Positions 8,995-18,300 of a DNA stretch of 64,000 bases are shown here, in pieces. This DNA comes from Ferruginibacter paludis. GTDB taxonomy: Bacteria; Bacteroidota; Bacteroidia; Chitinophagales; Chitinophagaceae. The translations under genes and the position numbers were made by a program. The stretch's first letter is position 1; the number at the start of each line of letters is the position of its first letter. The notes under the pieces were generated by a model. That model was not told where the DNA came from and ran no database searches. It saw only the letters and a list, made by a program, of their open reading frames with translations. The stretch is from assembly GCF_030409685.1 (NCBI RefSeq), contig NZ_JAUFQJ010000001.1, forward strand, positions 248,001 to 312,000, read 5' to 3'.

Positions 8995-10071
8995 TTATTT
9001 CAGGTATTTCTTCAATTCCGCCGCCGCCTGGATAAATGCAGATTGTGTTGCGGGCAAATCAGCCAGGCCATTGAGCAGGCCAAAGTCATGAATAGTGCCA
9101 TTGTAACGTACAACAGTTACGGGTACACCTGCCTCATCTAATTTCCTCCCATAGGCTTCCCCTTCATCACGCAATACATCATTGCCTGCTACCTGTATCA
9201 GCGCAGGTGGTAAGCCTTTTAATTGTTCAATTGTAGCCTGCAGGGGAGAGGCATAGATTTCTTTGCGTTGCTTGGGATCTGTGGTATACATGTCGTACAT
9301 CCATTTCATCACAGAAGTAGTGAGGAAACGGTCTTTACCAAATTGTTTGTACGACGCGGTCTCAAAGTCTGCATCGACTATCGGCCACATCAGTATTTGT
9401 ACTTTGATGGCCGGGCCATTGTTTTCCTTTGCCTTGATGGCGGTTACTGCACTCATATTTCCTCCCACACTATTGCCGACAATTGCCATGTTTTTACCGT
9501 CTACATTTATTTCTGCACCATGTTCGGCCACCCATTTTGTGGCAGCATAAATCTCATTTACCTGTGTGGGATATTTGGCATCCGGAGTAGGGGTATAGTT
9601 TATAAAGACGCCTGAATAACCAGTGAGTGCGGTAAGGTCTCTTACCATTCTTTTGTGGGTGGGATAATCTCCCAGTACCCATCCACCGCCATGGAGAAAT
9701 ATAAATACCGGCAGGATGCCTTTTACACCTGCAGGACGCACTATATTCAGTTTAATGGTATGTCCGTCAGCAGTAATGGTTTTTTCGGATTCATCGATAC
9801 CTGAAAGATCAACCTTAACTGAAGCCTGTGCATTAACCAGCACTTTCCTGGCCTCCTCTGGACTTAAAGTTTCCAACGGTTTTCCTCCACTTGTATTCAG
9901 GGCTTTTAAAAATGCTTTTGTTTTACTGTCAAGTAAAGGATCGGCTGCATAGTCAGCAACTGCAATTTCATTTTTCATTTCGGTGTTGTTTTGTTGTTTG
10001 GAATTTGACGGTTGGCCATTGGTGCAACCCATTGCACACAGTGCACCTGCCAGTATCATGTACTTTTTCAT
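8995..10071 (-). CDS. HSL-family alpha/beta hydrolase, exported
   Basis: A 358-residue esterase. The N-terminus MKKYMILAGALCAMGC is a signal sequence with a weak lipobox (Cys16), so it may be a lipoprotein. The hormone-sensitive-lipase family motif HGGGW is at 127-131, the nucleophile elbow is GNSVGG with Ser201 (a GDSAGG variant), the acid is Asp298 in AGNDVLRDEG and the His is 328 in TIHDFG. The triad is complete, so it is likely an active carboxylesterase for short-chain or aryl esters acting outside the cytoplasm. It lies at the upstream end of the block, 137 bases or more from its downstream neighbour. Confidence 0.9.
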   Translation of the reverse strand: MKKYMILAGALCAMGCTNGQPSNSKQQNNTEMKNEIAVADYAADPLLDSKTKAFLKALNTSGGKPLETLSPEEARKVLVNAQASVKVDLSGIDESEKTITADGHTIKLNIVRPAGVKGILPVFIFLHGGGWVLGDYPTHKRMVRDLTALTGYSGVFINYTPTPDAKYPTQVNEIYAATKWVAEHGAEINVDGKNMAIVGNSVGGNMSAVTAIKAKENNGPAIKVQILMWPIVDADFETASYKQFGKDRFLTTSVMKWMYDMYTTDPKQRKEIYASPLQATIEQLKGLPPALIQVAGNDVLRDEGEAYGRKLDEAGVPVTVVRYNGTIHDFGLLNGLADLPATQSAFIQAAAELKKYLK

Positions 10072-10811
10072 AATTGGTGATTTATTTTTTATCTACTTAT
10101 AAATATGTGCCAGCTCAGGCACTGATGTTTTGCGGCAGAATACCTTAAACATATTATCCGGTTGCTATTGTTTTCTTTCCCATGTAAAGATCAGCTGTAC
10201 TGTTGGCTTTCATTTTTCCGTAATATTCAAACTTTTTGATTTTTTAGTTCAGTTTGTTGGTCTTAAAATGTGCATTAATCTATGAAGGGGATTCCTTGCA
10301 AGAGGCACAATACAGCAACTATATAAAAGCGTTATTTTATGAATATTGCATTTTTGTTTTCAGTTTTACAGCCCTCTTTCCGGTGCATTGGATTTTTTCA
10401 AAACAGTCACAGGTCATGTATAATTTTAAGGGATTTTTTTGTATGATATTTATACTATGTCAATTGAATTATTCTGGATACCTGGATACCTGGATAGTTT
10501 TGGTTATGGGAAAGTTTAAGCGCAGCATTTGTTTTACAAAACCGGATTACTCATTTTTCCTCCTTTCAACTTCATCTAATATTGCTATTCAATTTTTACA
10601 TTGGTTCCGCCTAATGAGCGAAAGTAAAATCATCCTGGAGACAGTCTACAGGAAACAGTGGGAATCCTATTTAAGCTGGCCTTGTAGAAAATGGAAGGCT
10701 GTTTGTTATTTGCTTTGATATTTGTCCGAAGAAACAAAGACTACTGAAGTGATGAGCAACGGGTGCATCAGCTTTCTACCAATACCACGATAATTATCAT
10801 TACGATTATTC
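10072..10811. other. Long intergenic region
   Basis: Upstream region of the minus-strand esterase gene. One plus-strand frame from a TTG at 10254 to 10718 is open but very rich in Phe, Tyr and Cys and unlike a real protein. A short tandem repeat with three units of CTGGATAC lies at about 10474-10497. No recognisable gene. Confidence 0.5.
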
Positions 10812-10864
10812 GCTAATAAAAAATCCCTGCGACAGTTCCGTAAAAAGGAACAGCTTCAGGGATT
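10812..10864 (-). terminator. Intrinsic terminator after SnoaL-like gene
   Basis: Read on the minus strand, an outer stem AATCCCTG/CAGGGATT and an inner stem GTTCC/GGAAC form a hairpin at 10822-10864 followed by a run of six T. It begins 22 bases after the stop of the minus-strand NTF2-like gene at 10887, the expected place for its terminator. Confidence 0.75.
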
Positions 10865-10886
10865 CGGTACAAATGGCTTGCTGACT

Positions 10887-11405
10887 TTATTGTCCGGGAA
10901 TTACGAAAGTCATATCGTGGTAAATTCTGTGAGTGGTAATCTTCCATTCCCCATTTGTTTTAATTAGAGAAGGTTTGTAATAACCGGATTCAGTCGGAGT
11001 TATTGTACCCATCAAACCAAGTGTTCCTGCCGGCCAGCCGCCTTCAGGCTTACCGGCACCAACGCAGTCGAACCTGATAAATTGAGCATCCATAAAAGCC
11101 ACTTCACCATGTACTGAAATGATGTGATCGTGTGTTGTGTGATGACTCCAGCCTCTTACAGGATGCGGTTTCATCAGGTTGGAAATGGCATTTGCAATTT
11201 CTTCTTTGCCTGTTAACACAAATAATCGTACAGGATTTCCGCTGTTGAAAGAATAGATTTCAACTTTACCATCCTCAGTAAAAAGACTGCTTAAAGATGC
11301 CCCGTCAAGTGCATCTGCTGCTCTGACATATTTCGCAAGTACCTGTTGAATTGCTCTTTCATCACTCATTTGATAAGCGCCGGTTATTTGATTTTTTTCT
11401 ATCAT
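10887..11405 (-). CDS. SnoaL-like (NTF2 superfamily) protein
   Basis: A protein of up to 172 residues; an internal ATG giving MSDERAIQQV at 11369 is an alternative start and fits the domain boundary. The sequence AIQQVLAKYVRAADALD, then a predicted beta-sheet with TEDGKVEIY and WSHHTTHDHIISVHG, and a C-terminal TNGEWKITTHRIYHD, is the pattern of SnoaL_4-type domains. These bind or transform small cyclic substrates. His-rich WSHHTTHDH may line the pocket. It is followed by a clear terminator and preceded closely by a phosphatase-like gene, which suggests an operon of the two. Confidence 0.82.
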   Translation of the reverse strand: MIEKNQITGAYQMSDERAIQQVLAKYVRAADALDGASLSSLFTEDGKVEIYSFNSGNPVRLFVLTGKEEIANAISNLMKPHPVRGWSHHTTHDHIISVHGEVAFMDAQFIRFDCVGAGKPEGGWPAGTLGLMGTITPTESGYYKPSLIKTNGEWKITTHRIYHDMTFVIPGQ

Positions 11406-11426
11406 TTTTTTCTTTTTTATTTATTT

Positions 11427-12233
11427 TTAATCTTGTTCTCTTAAAGTGTTTACCAACTTTAATAATACAGGAGAGTAGCCTACCAATAAACTATTGTCAC
11501 CCCATTGCCACGCATCGCCATTTATATTTAATACGGCTGCTCCTGCTTCTTTTGCTATTAATATTCCGGCAATCCAGTTGTAGGTATCTAAACCCTCCTG
11601 GCAAAACAGATCGATTCTTCCTGCGCCTACATTCGCAATCTGTAATCCGCAGGGGCCGTAATTTCTAACTGCACCATATTCATTCAATAATCTTACTATA
11701 AGCGCTCCTGTTTTTTCATTTAAACCATCCACACTGTTTTGTAAAGGAGGGTGATTGAAAGAAGTCAGCATGTACTTCGACTCTGTTTTTTGAGCTATTT
11801 TTAACTTGACATTATTCAAAAACGCACCCTGGTCTTTTTCTGCCCAAAACATTTCCTTATGTATTGGGTCGTATATTATCGCCAGATTCGGTTGACCGTT
11901 TCTGATCAGCACCAGATTGATTGTCCAACCCGGCAAATGCTGCATATACTGTACTGCACCATCCATTGTATCACAAATCCAATAGTCAGGTAAATCATTT
12001 GCTTTTTTTTGTTTTTCGAAATTCAATTCATCTTCAACCCAGGGAATTCCGGGATAATATTTGTAAATAGTATCCTTCATATAACTCAGGCATTTTTGTT
12101 CGATTGTATTAAATAACAGGAGAAATTGGGATGAACCTGCAGGTATTCTTTCTTTCTTAAAATCCATGGCAAACTCATCTCCGATGGTTTTAACTATATT
12201 TAAAATTATGGGTACGTTAATAGCTTGTTTCAT
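11427..12233 (-). CDS. Inositol monophosphatase-like protein, altered active site
   Basis: Start placed at MKQAINVP (12233); an ATG 30 bases upstream is possible. About 268 residues with the fold pattern of the FIG/IMPase superfamily: WVEDEL, then CDTMDGAVQY, IIYDPIHKEMFWAEKDQGAFLN and LDTYNWIAGILIAKEAGA. The metal-site motif normally read as DPIDGT is DTMDGA here and the second motif WDxAAG is YNWIAG, so the catalytic Thr and the third metal-binding Asp are replaced by Ala and Asn. The protein may be inactive as a Mg-dependent phosphatase or act on something else. It is followed after 21 bases by the SnoaL-like gene. Confidence 0.78.
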   Translation of the reverse strand: MKQAINVPIILNIVKTIGDEFAMDFKKERIPAGSSQFLLLFNTIEQKCLSYMKDTIYKYYPGIPWVEDELNFEKQKKANDLPDYWICDTMDGAVQYMQHLPGWTINLVLIRNGQPNLAIIYDPIHKEMFWAEKDQGAFLNNVKLKIAQKTESKYMLTSFNHPPLQNSVDGLNEKTGALIVRLLNEYGAVRNYGPCGLQIANVGAGRIDLFCQEGLDTYNWIAGILIAKEAGAAVLNINGDAWQWGDNSLLVGYSPVLLKLVNTLREQD

Positions 12234-12290
12234 CTTTCGTTTTATAATATTCCCTGGTGTCAAAATTCACTAGGATGCTGGTTTTTACAT

Positions 12291-13127
12291 TTAATTAATA
12301 TCTGTAGAAGTACTAAGGTGTCGCCATTTTTTATCAGCTTCCATTTTAACCAGGTCATTTTGTTCTGCTGCATTCACTGCATCACTACCGAGTAATAATC
12401 GCAAGGGCGGTTGTTCCATCTGCGTAATCTGGAGTATAATATTGGCAGCTTTAGCCGGGTCGCCGGGTTGTTTGCCATTATAGTCATGCTGAAACCGGGC
12501 TGTTCGGCCAACTGTATTTTCGTAATCTGCTAAACCTTCTTTTATGATAGCAGATTTACCGGCAAAATCTGTACGGAAACCTCCCGGTTCAATTATTGTA
12601 ACCTTGATACCTAGTGGTGTAACTTCTTTTGAAAGTACTTCAGAAAATCCCTCCACTCCCCATTTTGCAGCAGCATAGGGTCCTCTTCCTATTGGCCCTA
12701 TGCGGCCACCCACAGAAGAGAATTGAATGATATGTCCGGACCTTTGTTTACGCATAAAAGGAAGGACAGCTTTAGTAACGATGATAGTACCGAACAAATT
12801 GGTTTCAATTTCAGCACGAAATTCAGCGATGGTGGTTTCTTCAATCGAATTGATATTACCATAGCCTGCGTTATTTACCAATACATCTAATCGTCCGAAT
12901 GCACCAATGGCTGTTTTAACCGCAGATTCGGCATCTGTTTCGCTCTTTACATCAAGTGCACATACTCTTACTTTGTCTCCAAAACGTTCTGCCAGATCTT
13001 TAATTTGTTCAGGATTTCTTGCCGTTGCCACGAGCTCGTTACCTGCAGCAAGTACAGCCTCTGAAAGTGAACGTCCAATGCCACGTGAACATCCTGTTAT
13101 TAACCAGACCTTTTTTAAATTTGACAT
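12291..13127 (-). CDS. SDR family oxidoreductase
   Basis: A 278-residue classical short-chain dehydrogenase. The cofactor motif TGCSRGIG is at 11-18, NNAG at 85-88, catalytic Ser at 137/138 in FSSVGG, and Tyr151/Lys155 in YAAAKWG. An Arg at position 37 after the second strand (ATARNPEQ) favours NADP(H). Cytoplasmic; substrate unknown. It is the first gene of the minus-strand block and faces the divergent dps gene across 442 bases. Confidence 0.9.
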   Translation of the reverse strand: MSNLKKVWLITGCSRGIGRSLSEAVLAAGNELVATARNPEQIKDLAERFGDKVRVCALDVKSETDAESAVKTAIGAFGRLDVLVNNAGYGNINSIEETTIAEFRAEIETNLFGTIIVTKAVLPFMRKQRSGHIIQFSSVGGRIGPIGRGPYAAAKWGVEGFSEVLSKEVTPLGIKVTIIEPGGFRTDFAGKSAIIKEGLADYENTVGRTARFQHDYNGKQPGDPAKAANIILQITQMEQPPLRLLLGSDAVNAAEQNDLVKMEADKKWRHLSTSTDIN

Positions 13128-13569
13128 AAATTAATTAGTTTATCTATAGCCAATAATAATTCTACCAGAAGATTTTATGATCACTTTACTTCCCGAATTG
13201 GGATACTGTTATTAAAACGAACCATAGTGTTGAATGTAATTTTTTATATTGCCTGGCTGCCATTACTGGGTTGCTTTTTGTATCTCTGTTACCATTGCAC
13301 CCCCAAGGATAAATTCCGTCTACAAAATTGGCGATTATGAATGAGGCGTATTTGACTGTGGCAGTCATTTTCATTAACATGAAGATTCACCAAAGTTGAT
13401 CACCCGCTTTCGCAATGGTTAAAAAGCAGTCAACAGGCTGAATCAAAAAATCAACATAAAATAATGAAATAGTAAAGTCATTGCAGGAGCTTCATTTTAC
13501 CTTGCCAGGAATTATTTGCTATTCCTAAAAACTTCATCATCTTTTAACAAGCAGCATCAATAGAAAAAT
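13128..13569. other. Divergent upstream region of SDR and Dps genes
   Basis: A 442-base gap between two divergent starts. I see no protein-like frame. A plausible promoter for each gene must lie here, but no clear Bacteroidota -33/-7 pair (TTTG and TAnnTTTG) can be picked by eye. Confidence 0.45.
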
Positions 13570-14046
13570 ATGAAACCAAATCTTGGCATCCCGGAAAACC
13601 ATTTACAGGTAATTAGTAGTGAATTGAATAAATTACTGTCAGACGAGTTCATTTTGTACACTAAATCAAGAAACTATCACTGGAATATTGAAGGCTCAAA
13701 TTTTAGCGAAATGCATCAGTTTTACGAGAGGCAGGTGAATGAGATAAATGATATGATTGACGATATTGCTGAAAGGATCCGCACCATTGGCTTTTATGCT
13801 GAAGGAAGACTGGAAGATTACCTGAAGTTGACCAGCCTGATAGAGCAACCGTTCACTAATTCCCAGAATGATCAGTTAAAAAATCTGTTGGGTTCACACG
13901 AAACAATAATAAATAATCTGCGTAGGCTGATTACACTTTTTGCAGATAAACACAAAGACGTGGGAAGCAGCGATTTTGCAGTTCAATTACTGGAAAAGCA
14001 TGAAAAAATGGCCTGGATGATAAGGGCGCATCTTAGCGGACATTGA
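13570..14046 (+). CDS. dps: Dps family ferritin-like DNA-protection protein
   Basis: A 158-residue four-helix ferritin-like protein. The Dps inter-subunit ferroxidase ligands can be read: His37 in YHWNIEG, His49 in EMHQFY, Asp64 and Glu68 in INDMIDDIAERI, with the same 12- and 27-residue spacing as in known Dps. Dps assembles into a 12-mer that oxidises iron with peroxide and shields DNA in stationary phase or oxidative stress. The short N-terminal tail carries few Lys/Arg, so DNA binding may be weak. Followed by an intrinsic terminator, so probably monocistronic. Confidence 0.93.
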   Translation: MKPNLGIPENHLQVISSELNKLLSDEFILYTKSRNYHWNIEGSNFSEMHQFYERQVNEINDMIDDIAERIRTIGFYAEGRLEDYLKLTSLIEQPFTNSQNDQLKNLLGSHETIINNLRRLITLFADKHKDVGSSDFAVQLLEKHEKMAWMIRAHLSGH

Positions 14047-14087
14047 GTAAATGCTTTGAAGTCGGTCAATCACAATAAAATTTTTAT

Positions 14088-14115
14088 CGGATGTCAGGAA
14101 ATGACATCCGGTTTT
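14088..14115 (+). terminator. Intrinsic terminator after dps
   Basis: A perfect 9-bp stem CGGATGTCA/TGACATCCG with a GGAAA loop lies 41 bases past the dps stop and is followed by a short T-run (GTTTTG). Confidence 0.75.
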
Positions 14116-14425
14116 GCTATTATACATTGCTCCATTTTTTTACTCTCCAATACTCATCCTCTTCAACAAGCATCATCCAGCTTTGTTTGCGATTCTCCTC
14201 TTTCGATATTTAACCACTGAATAGTGAAATGGCGAAATATCGCTATTTAAAATCTCTTTCGTTTTATATATCTAACAGATAATCAACATTTTATAACCTG
14301 GCATCTGGTTTGAAATTACTATGCGGTCATTTGGACCCTCAGCTTTTTCAACGATTGCAATAACGCATTTTAGTTATGAATTTGTTGTGGGTATTCAGGA
14401 ACTATTGAACCATTAAAACTCAATT
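14116..14425. other. Upstream region of AraC regulator gene
   Basis: No protein-like frame. Holds an inverted repeat GCGA-N4-TCGC at 14232-14243 listed separately and is otherwise AT-rich. Confidence 0.45.
14232..14243. promoter_or_regulatory. Inverted repeat GCGAAATATCGC
   Basis: Four-base arms GCGA and TCGC separated by AATA, about 180 bases before the AraC-type regulator start. The left part GCGAAATATC recurs in the upstream region of the 21.8-kb small gene at 21718-21727, which makes a shared binding site conceivable. Confidence 0.3.
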
Positions 14426-15313
14426 ATGTTACAACAGGAATCGTTCAGGCAGTGCGGCGCTGGAGCCGGTCTTTTTAACTTCGGTATAAATGGTACTGCT
14501 TTTCACGGAGAAGCGGCAGTGAGGCATTACAGCTTCGATCAAGGCCAGTCGGACCGGGTGTTTTGCGATGATAATATTTTACTGGTAACAGTAAATGGAA
14601 AGCTTAATTTGAATTATGGAAAATCGAGCTATGCAGTTGGTAAAAATCAGATGGCATTTCTTAAGAATAATCTGATGGTGGATTTTCGTGCAGAAACGGA
14701 TCAGCAGAAAGGGGGTAAAGTTGAATTTATTGTTTTTCTAATCAGTCATGAATTAATTAAAGAGTTTACTAAAATTACCCGGTTATCTCAGATCATCAAT
14801 GATGAGGCCTCAGAAATATTTGTAAGTTTACTGAATAGCCACCTGCAGGTATACATCAATTCTCTTACTCCTTATATTGGAGATGCCGCTAAAATTGAAG
14901 GCAGCCTGCTGCGCATTAAGCTGCTGGAATTATTGTTCTGCCTGGCCAGTACCAATACACAAATGCTGGATCTTTTGCTTAATCTTAAAAAAAGTTACCG
15001 CCCCAATATCACCACTGTGGTGGAAGATAATTTGTTGAATCCGCTGTCAATCAATCAACTTGCCAGCCTGTGTGGAAGAAGTTTATCAAGCTTTAGAAGA
15101 GACTTTATTTCGACTTATAATATGCCTCCTTCGCAATGGATACGTGAAAGGAGATTAAGGAAAGCCAAGGAATTTTTAGTGACTACGAAAATGACTGTAA
15201 CTGATATTTGTTATACCCTGGGATTTGAAAATATTGCTCATTTCTCCAGGTTATTTAAATCTGAGTTCGGACATTCTCCTTCAGAATACCGGCTGCAATT
15301 AGCTTCTGCATAG
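14426..15313 (+). CDS. AraC family transcriptional regulator
   Basis: A 295-residue regulator with an N-terminal cupin-like sensor half (around residues 25-180) and a C-terminal AraC HTH domain from about 195: INQLASLCGRSLSSFRRDF is the first HTH and MTVTDICYTLGFENIAHFSR the second, ending with FGHSPSEYRLQ, the family signature. Cytoplasmic DNA-binding protein. It is encoded convergently with the large sigma-54 activator gene (22 bases between stops). Targets could include the aldehyde dehydrogenase at 20-21.5 kb, but this is inference only. Confidence 0.9.
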   Translation: MLQQESFRQCGAGAGLFNFGINGTAFHGEAAVRHYSFDQGQSDRVFCDDNILLVTVNGKLNLNYGKSSYAVGKNQMAFLKNNLMVDFRAETDQQKGGKVEFIVFLISHELIKEFTKITRLSQIINDEASEIFVSLLNSHLQVYINSLTPYIGDAAKIEGSLLRIKLLELLFCLASTNTQMLDLLLNLKKSYRPNITTVVEDNLLNPLSINQLASLCGRSLSSFRRDFISTYNMPPSQWIRERRLRKAKEFLVTTKMTVTDICYTLGFENIAHFSRLFKSEFGHSPSEYRLQLASA

Positions 15314-15335
15314 CAATGTGGTGATCAGGTAGTGG

Positions 15336-18300
15336 TCAGCCTCTGTGCTCTCTGCGGATGCCCAATTTTTTGATTCGGGAATTCAGTGTGCTGGGAGGAA
15401 TTCCCAGGATCTCTGCAGCTCCACCTTCACCAGCAATTCTACCATTGACATGTTGAAGAATTTTTAGAATATATTCTTTCTCATTTTCAAAGATCGTCTG
15501 GATTTTAAAACTTTCTGATCCTGACTCAGTTACCGCCCTGGATTTTTTATTTGGAAGATCTACCTCTTTAATCGTATCACCAGTAGTAAGCAGTACGCTT
15601 CGCTCGATCAAATGTTCCAGTTCCCTGATATTACCGGGCCAATCATACTGCTGTAATTGTTCCAGCGCCTTATTGCTGAAATTTGTTATTTTCTTTCCTG
15701 CTTTTTTTGAAAACCGCATGGTAAAATGCGATGCCAGTTGTGGGATATCTTCACGTCTTTTTCTGAGTGGCGGAAGTTGAATCGGAAATATATTTAGCCT
15801 GTAAAACAGATCGCTTCTGAATTTGCCTTCTTCCATCAATTTTTCAAGGTCACGGTTAGTAGCTGCAATGATGCGTACGTCGGTTTTGATGGTGGTTTTA
15901 CCTCCAATACGTTCTATTTCTTTTTCTTGCAGCGCTCTTAATAATTTTACCTGTAACTCTAATGGCATTTCTCCAATCTCATCCAGGAATAAAGTACCAT
16001 TATTAGCCAATTCAAATTTTCCGATCCTTCTTTCAAATGCCCCGGTAAAACTTCCTCTTTCATGACCAAACAATTCACTCTCAATTAAATTAGCTGGCAG
16101 CGCAGCACAGTTAATTTTAATCATTAATTTATTCTTCCGTGGCGATGCATTATGAATGGCCCTTGCAATAAGTTCCTTTCCTGTGCCCGTTTCACCTAAC
16201 AACAAAACAGTGCTATCCGAAGAGGCAACCTGCGATACAAGCCTGAATACAGTTTTAATTGCGGCACTTGTACCGACAATATCGCTATGGTTATTTGATG
16301 TTTCGATCTCCTGTTGCAGGTATAAATTCTCTTCTTCCAGTCGTTGTTTATACCTTTTTATTTCTTCTAATTGTTTTTGAATTTTTTCGTTGGCAACAAT
16401 ATTTGCTGCTGCTATAGAAAGCTGGTGAGAAACGGCGGATAAAATATTCAGTTGGTTAGCATCAAATCCATTTTTCACTTTTGCAAAAAACATAAAAAAA
16501 CCAATAGTATTTTTATCCTCTTTCAATGGTGCAAGTAGCATTTCAACGCTTCCAATGGCATAGTTTCTTTTTATGAAATCCGGTGCTTCACTGAATCTTT
16601 CCAGGTCTACAATTACAAAACCCTCTGCCGCTAATTCGTACACGCCGTTCTTGAGTGGTATGTTGGCGACAATAACTTCTTTATAGTCCCAGTTTCCCGG
16701 GCTTTCTCCCTGTGGCTCCAGTAAATAGGTAATGCACGTTTCTTTGTCTTCATTTATACAAGCTATCATGGCGTGTGAAAACGAAAAAAGCTTTGTCAGT
16801 TTAGTATTAATGAGTTGAAGAAAACTCAACTTGTCATGAATGGAGGCGATGGCATTGCTTAATTCCAACAGTTTTGTCTTTTCGCTGGCGCTTTCACGAA
16901 TTTTCTCAGCCGCCAGGATATTTGAAATCGCTACAGCCAATTGCGAACAAATTCCCTTAAGCAGGTTACTCTTTATATCGAACGCAGCACCATTCTCAAG
17001 TATTAACTGCGCAGTTCCTATGTTAACGCCACCAGCTCGCAAAGGGGCTAATACTATCCGCTCAATTCCTGTTGCAGCTAAAAAATCAACATATGCTGGT
17101 TTTTCGGGCCTATTCATTAAATCGGATACTTCATACAAGATCGGATCTTCAGAATTCATCACCTCCTTAAACACAGCCTCATGTGCGTCAAATTTTGCAT
17201 TAACCATTTTGGCAAAATCAGGGTTGCTCTCTATGTGTTCACCGACATCTACTAAAAAAGCACTGTAGGTTTCTCCCCCTTCGTCTATTTTTGAAAAGCC
17301 TAACTGTTTAATTGCAAATAACTGCTTTATTTTTCCATTCACCACTTTAAAAAGATCTCTCCGGCTTTGTACCGCCGCAATTTCGTTGCTAAAAGAAAGC
17401 AGGAGTTTTTTTTCCTTGTTTCGTGCAAGTATCTTTTCATTTGCCATAATGTTAGATACGGCTATGGCAATCTGGGAACAAATACTTTTAAATAAAGGTC
17501 GTTGTATACTAATGTCACTTATTCCATCCTTTTTAAAGTTCATTATTCCTATATTCTCCTGGCCATGTCTGATTGAAACACCGGCCATTTGTCTCAGGTT
17601 GATAGACGCTGCGGCGTTAGCATAGGTAGGAGGCGTGTCAGATCTGAACCAATCCTGAACATTAAAAATAACCAGCTCTTCGGAAGCAAGGATGGTATTG
17701 AACACTCCGTCATTAACATCTGTATCAATCTCCAGTAGTTTCAGAAAATCGGGGTGTCGGGCAAATTCGGCTTCAGGGTCAAATAAAATTGGACGATGTG
17801 TCCTTTTGTCCTTGCTTAGTACATGGATAACATAATCTTCAATTCCAAATAGTTCGTTTAGCTGATTTTTCAGAATTTTAGCCAGCATTTGTTTATCGCT
17901 TACTGAAGCCATTGCATTACTAAACTCCAGCAGCCTGGTTTTTTCAGCCTCCCTTGCCAGAATTTCTTCGTTGGCCAAAATGTTGGATACAGCAACAGCT
18001 AATTGAGCACAAATGCCTTTTAACAAAATGCTTTTTGTGTCGATTGTTTTTTTATCTTGACAATGAAAATTTACAAACCCAATACTGGTTCCGCCTACAC
18101 GAAGTGGCACAGTTAAATAATATTTAAATCCGGCTTTTTTCCAAAAACCAACATAGTCTGGCATACCTGGCTGTTTGGCAATTTCGGCTACATCAAACAT
18201 AACCGGATCCTCAGAAAGCATCACTTGAGTAAATAGCGGATCATGAACACTGTACCTGGCAGAAGTGATGGATGTATAGTCTGAGAATTGTTTTGTTTTA

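Noticed and set aside
10474..10497. Three copies of CTGGATAC
   Set aside because: Too short to be more than a chance microrepeat and not associated with a gene start.
10254..10718. 154-codon plus-strand open frame
   Set aside because: Needs a TTG start, has an extreme Phe/Tyr/Cys/Trp content and no domain pattern; it fits random AT-rich sequence upstream of a minus-strand gene.
10775..10800. Another TGAT-N4-ATC-like palindrome (7 of 8)
   Set aside because: Lies about 700 bases from the nearest start and beyond a terminator, so it is unlikely to be a working FNR-type site.
13186..13380. 64-codon minus-strand frame between SDR and dps genes
   Set aside because: No domain pattern or natural composition; sits in a promoter region.
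14298..14313. Sigma-54 promoter-like TGGCAT-N5-TTGA before the AraC gene
   Set aside because: The invariant GC of the -12 element is GA here, so it fails the sigma-54 consensus.
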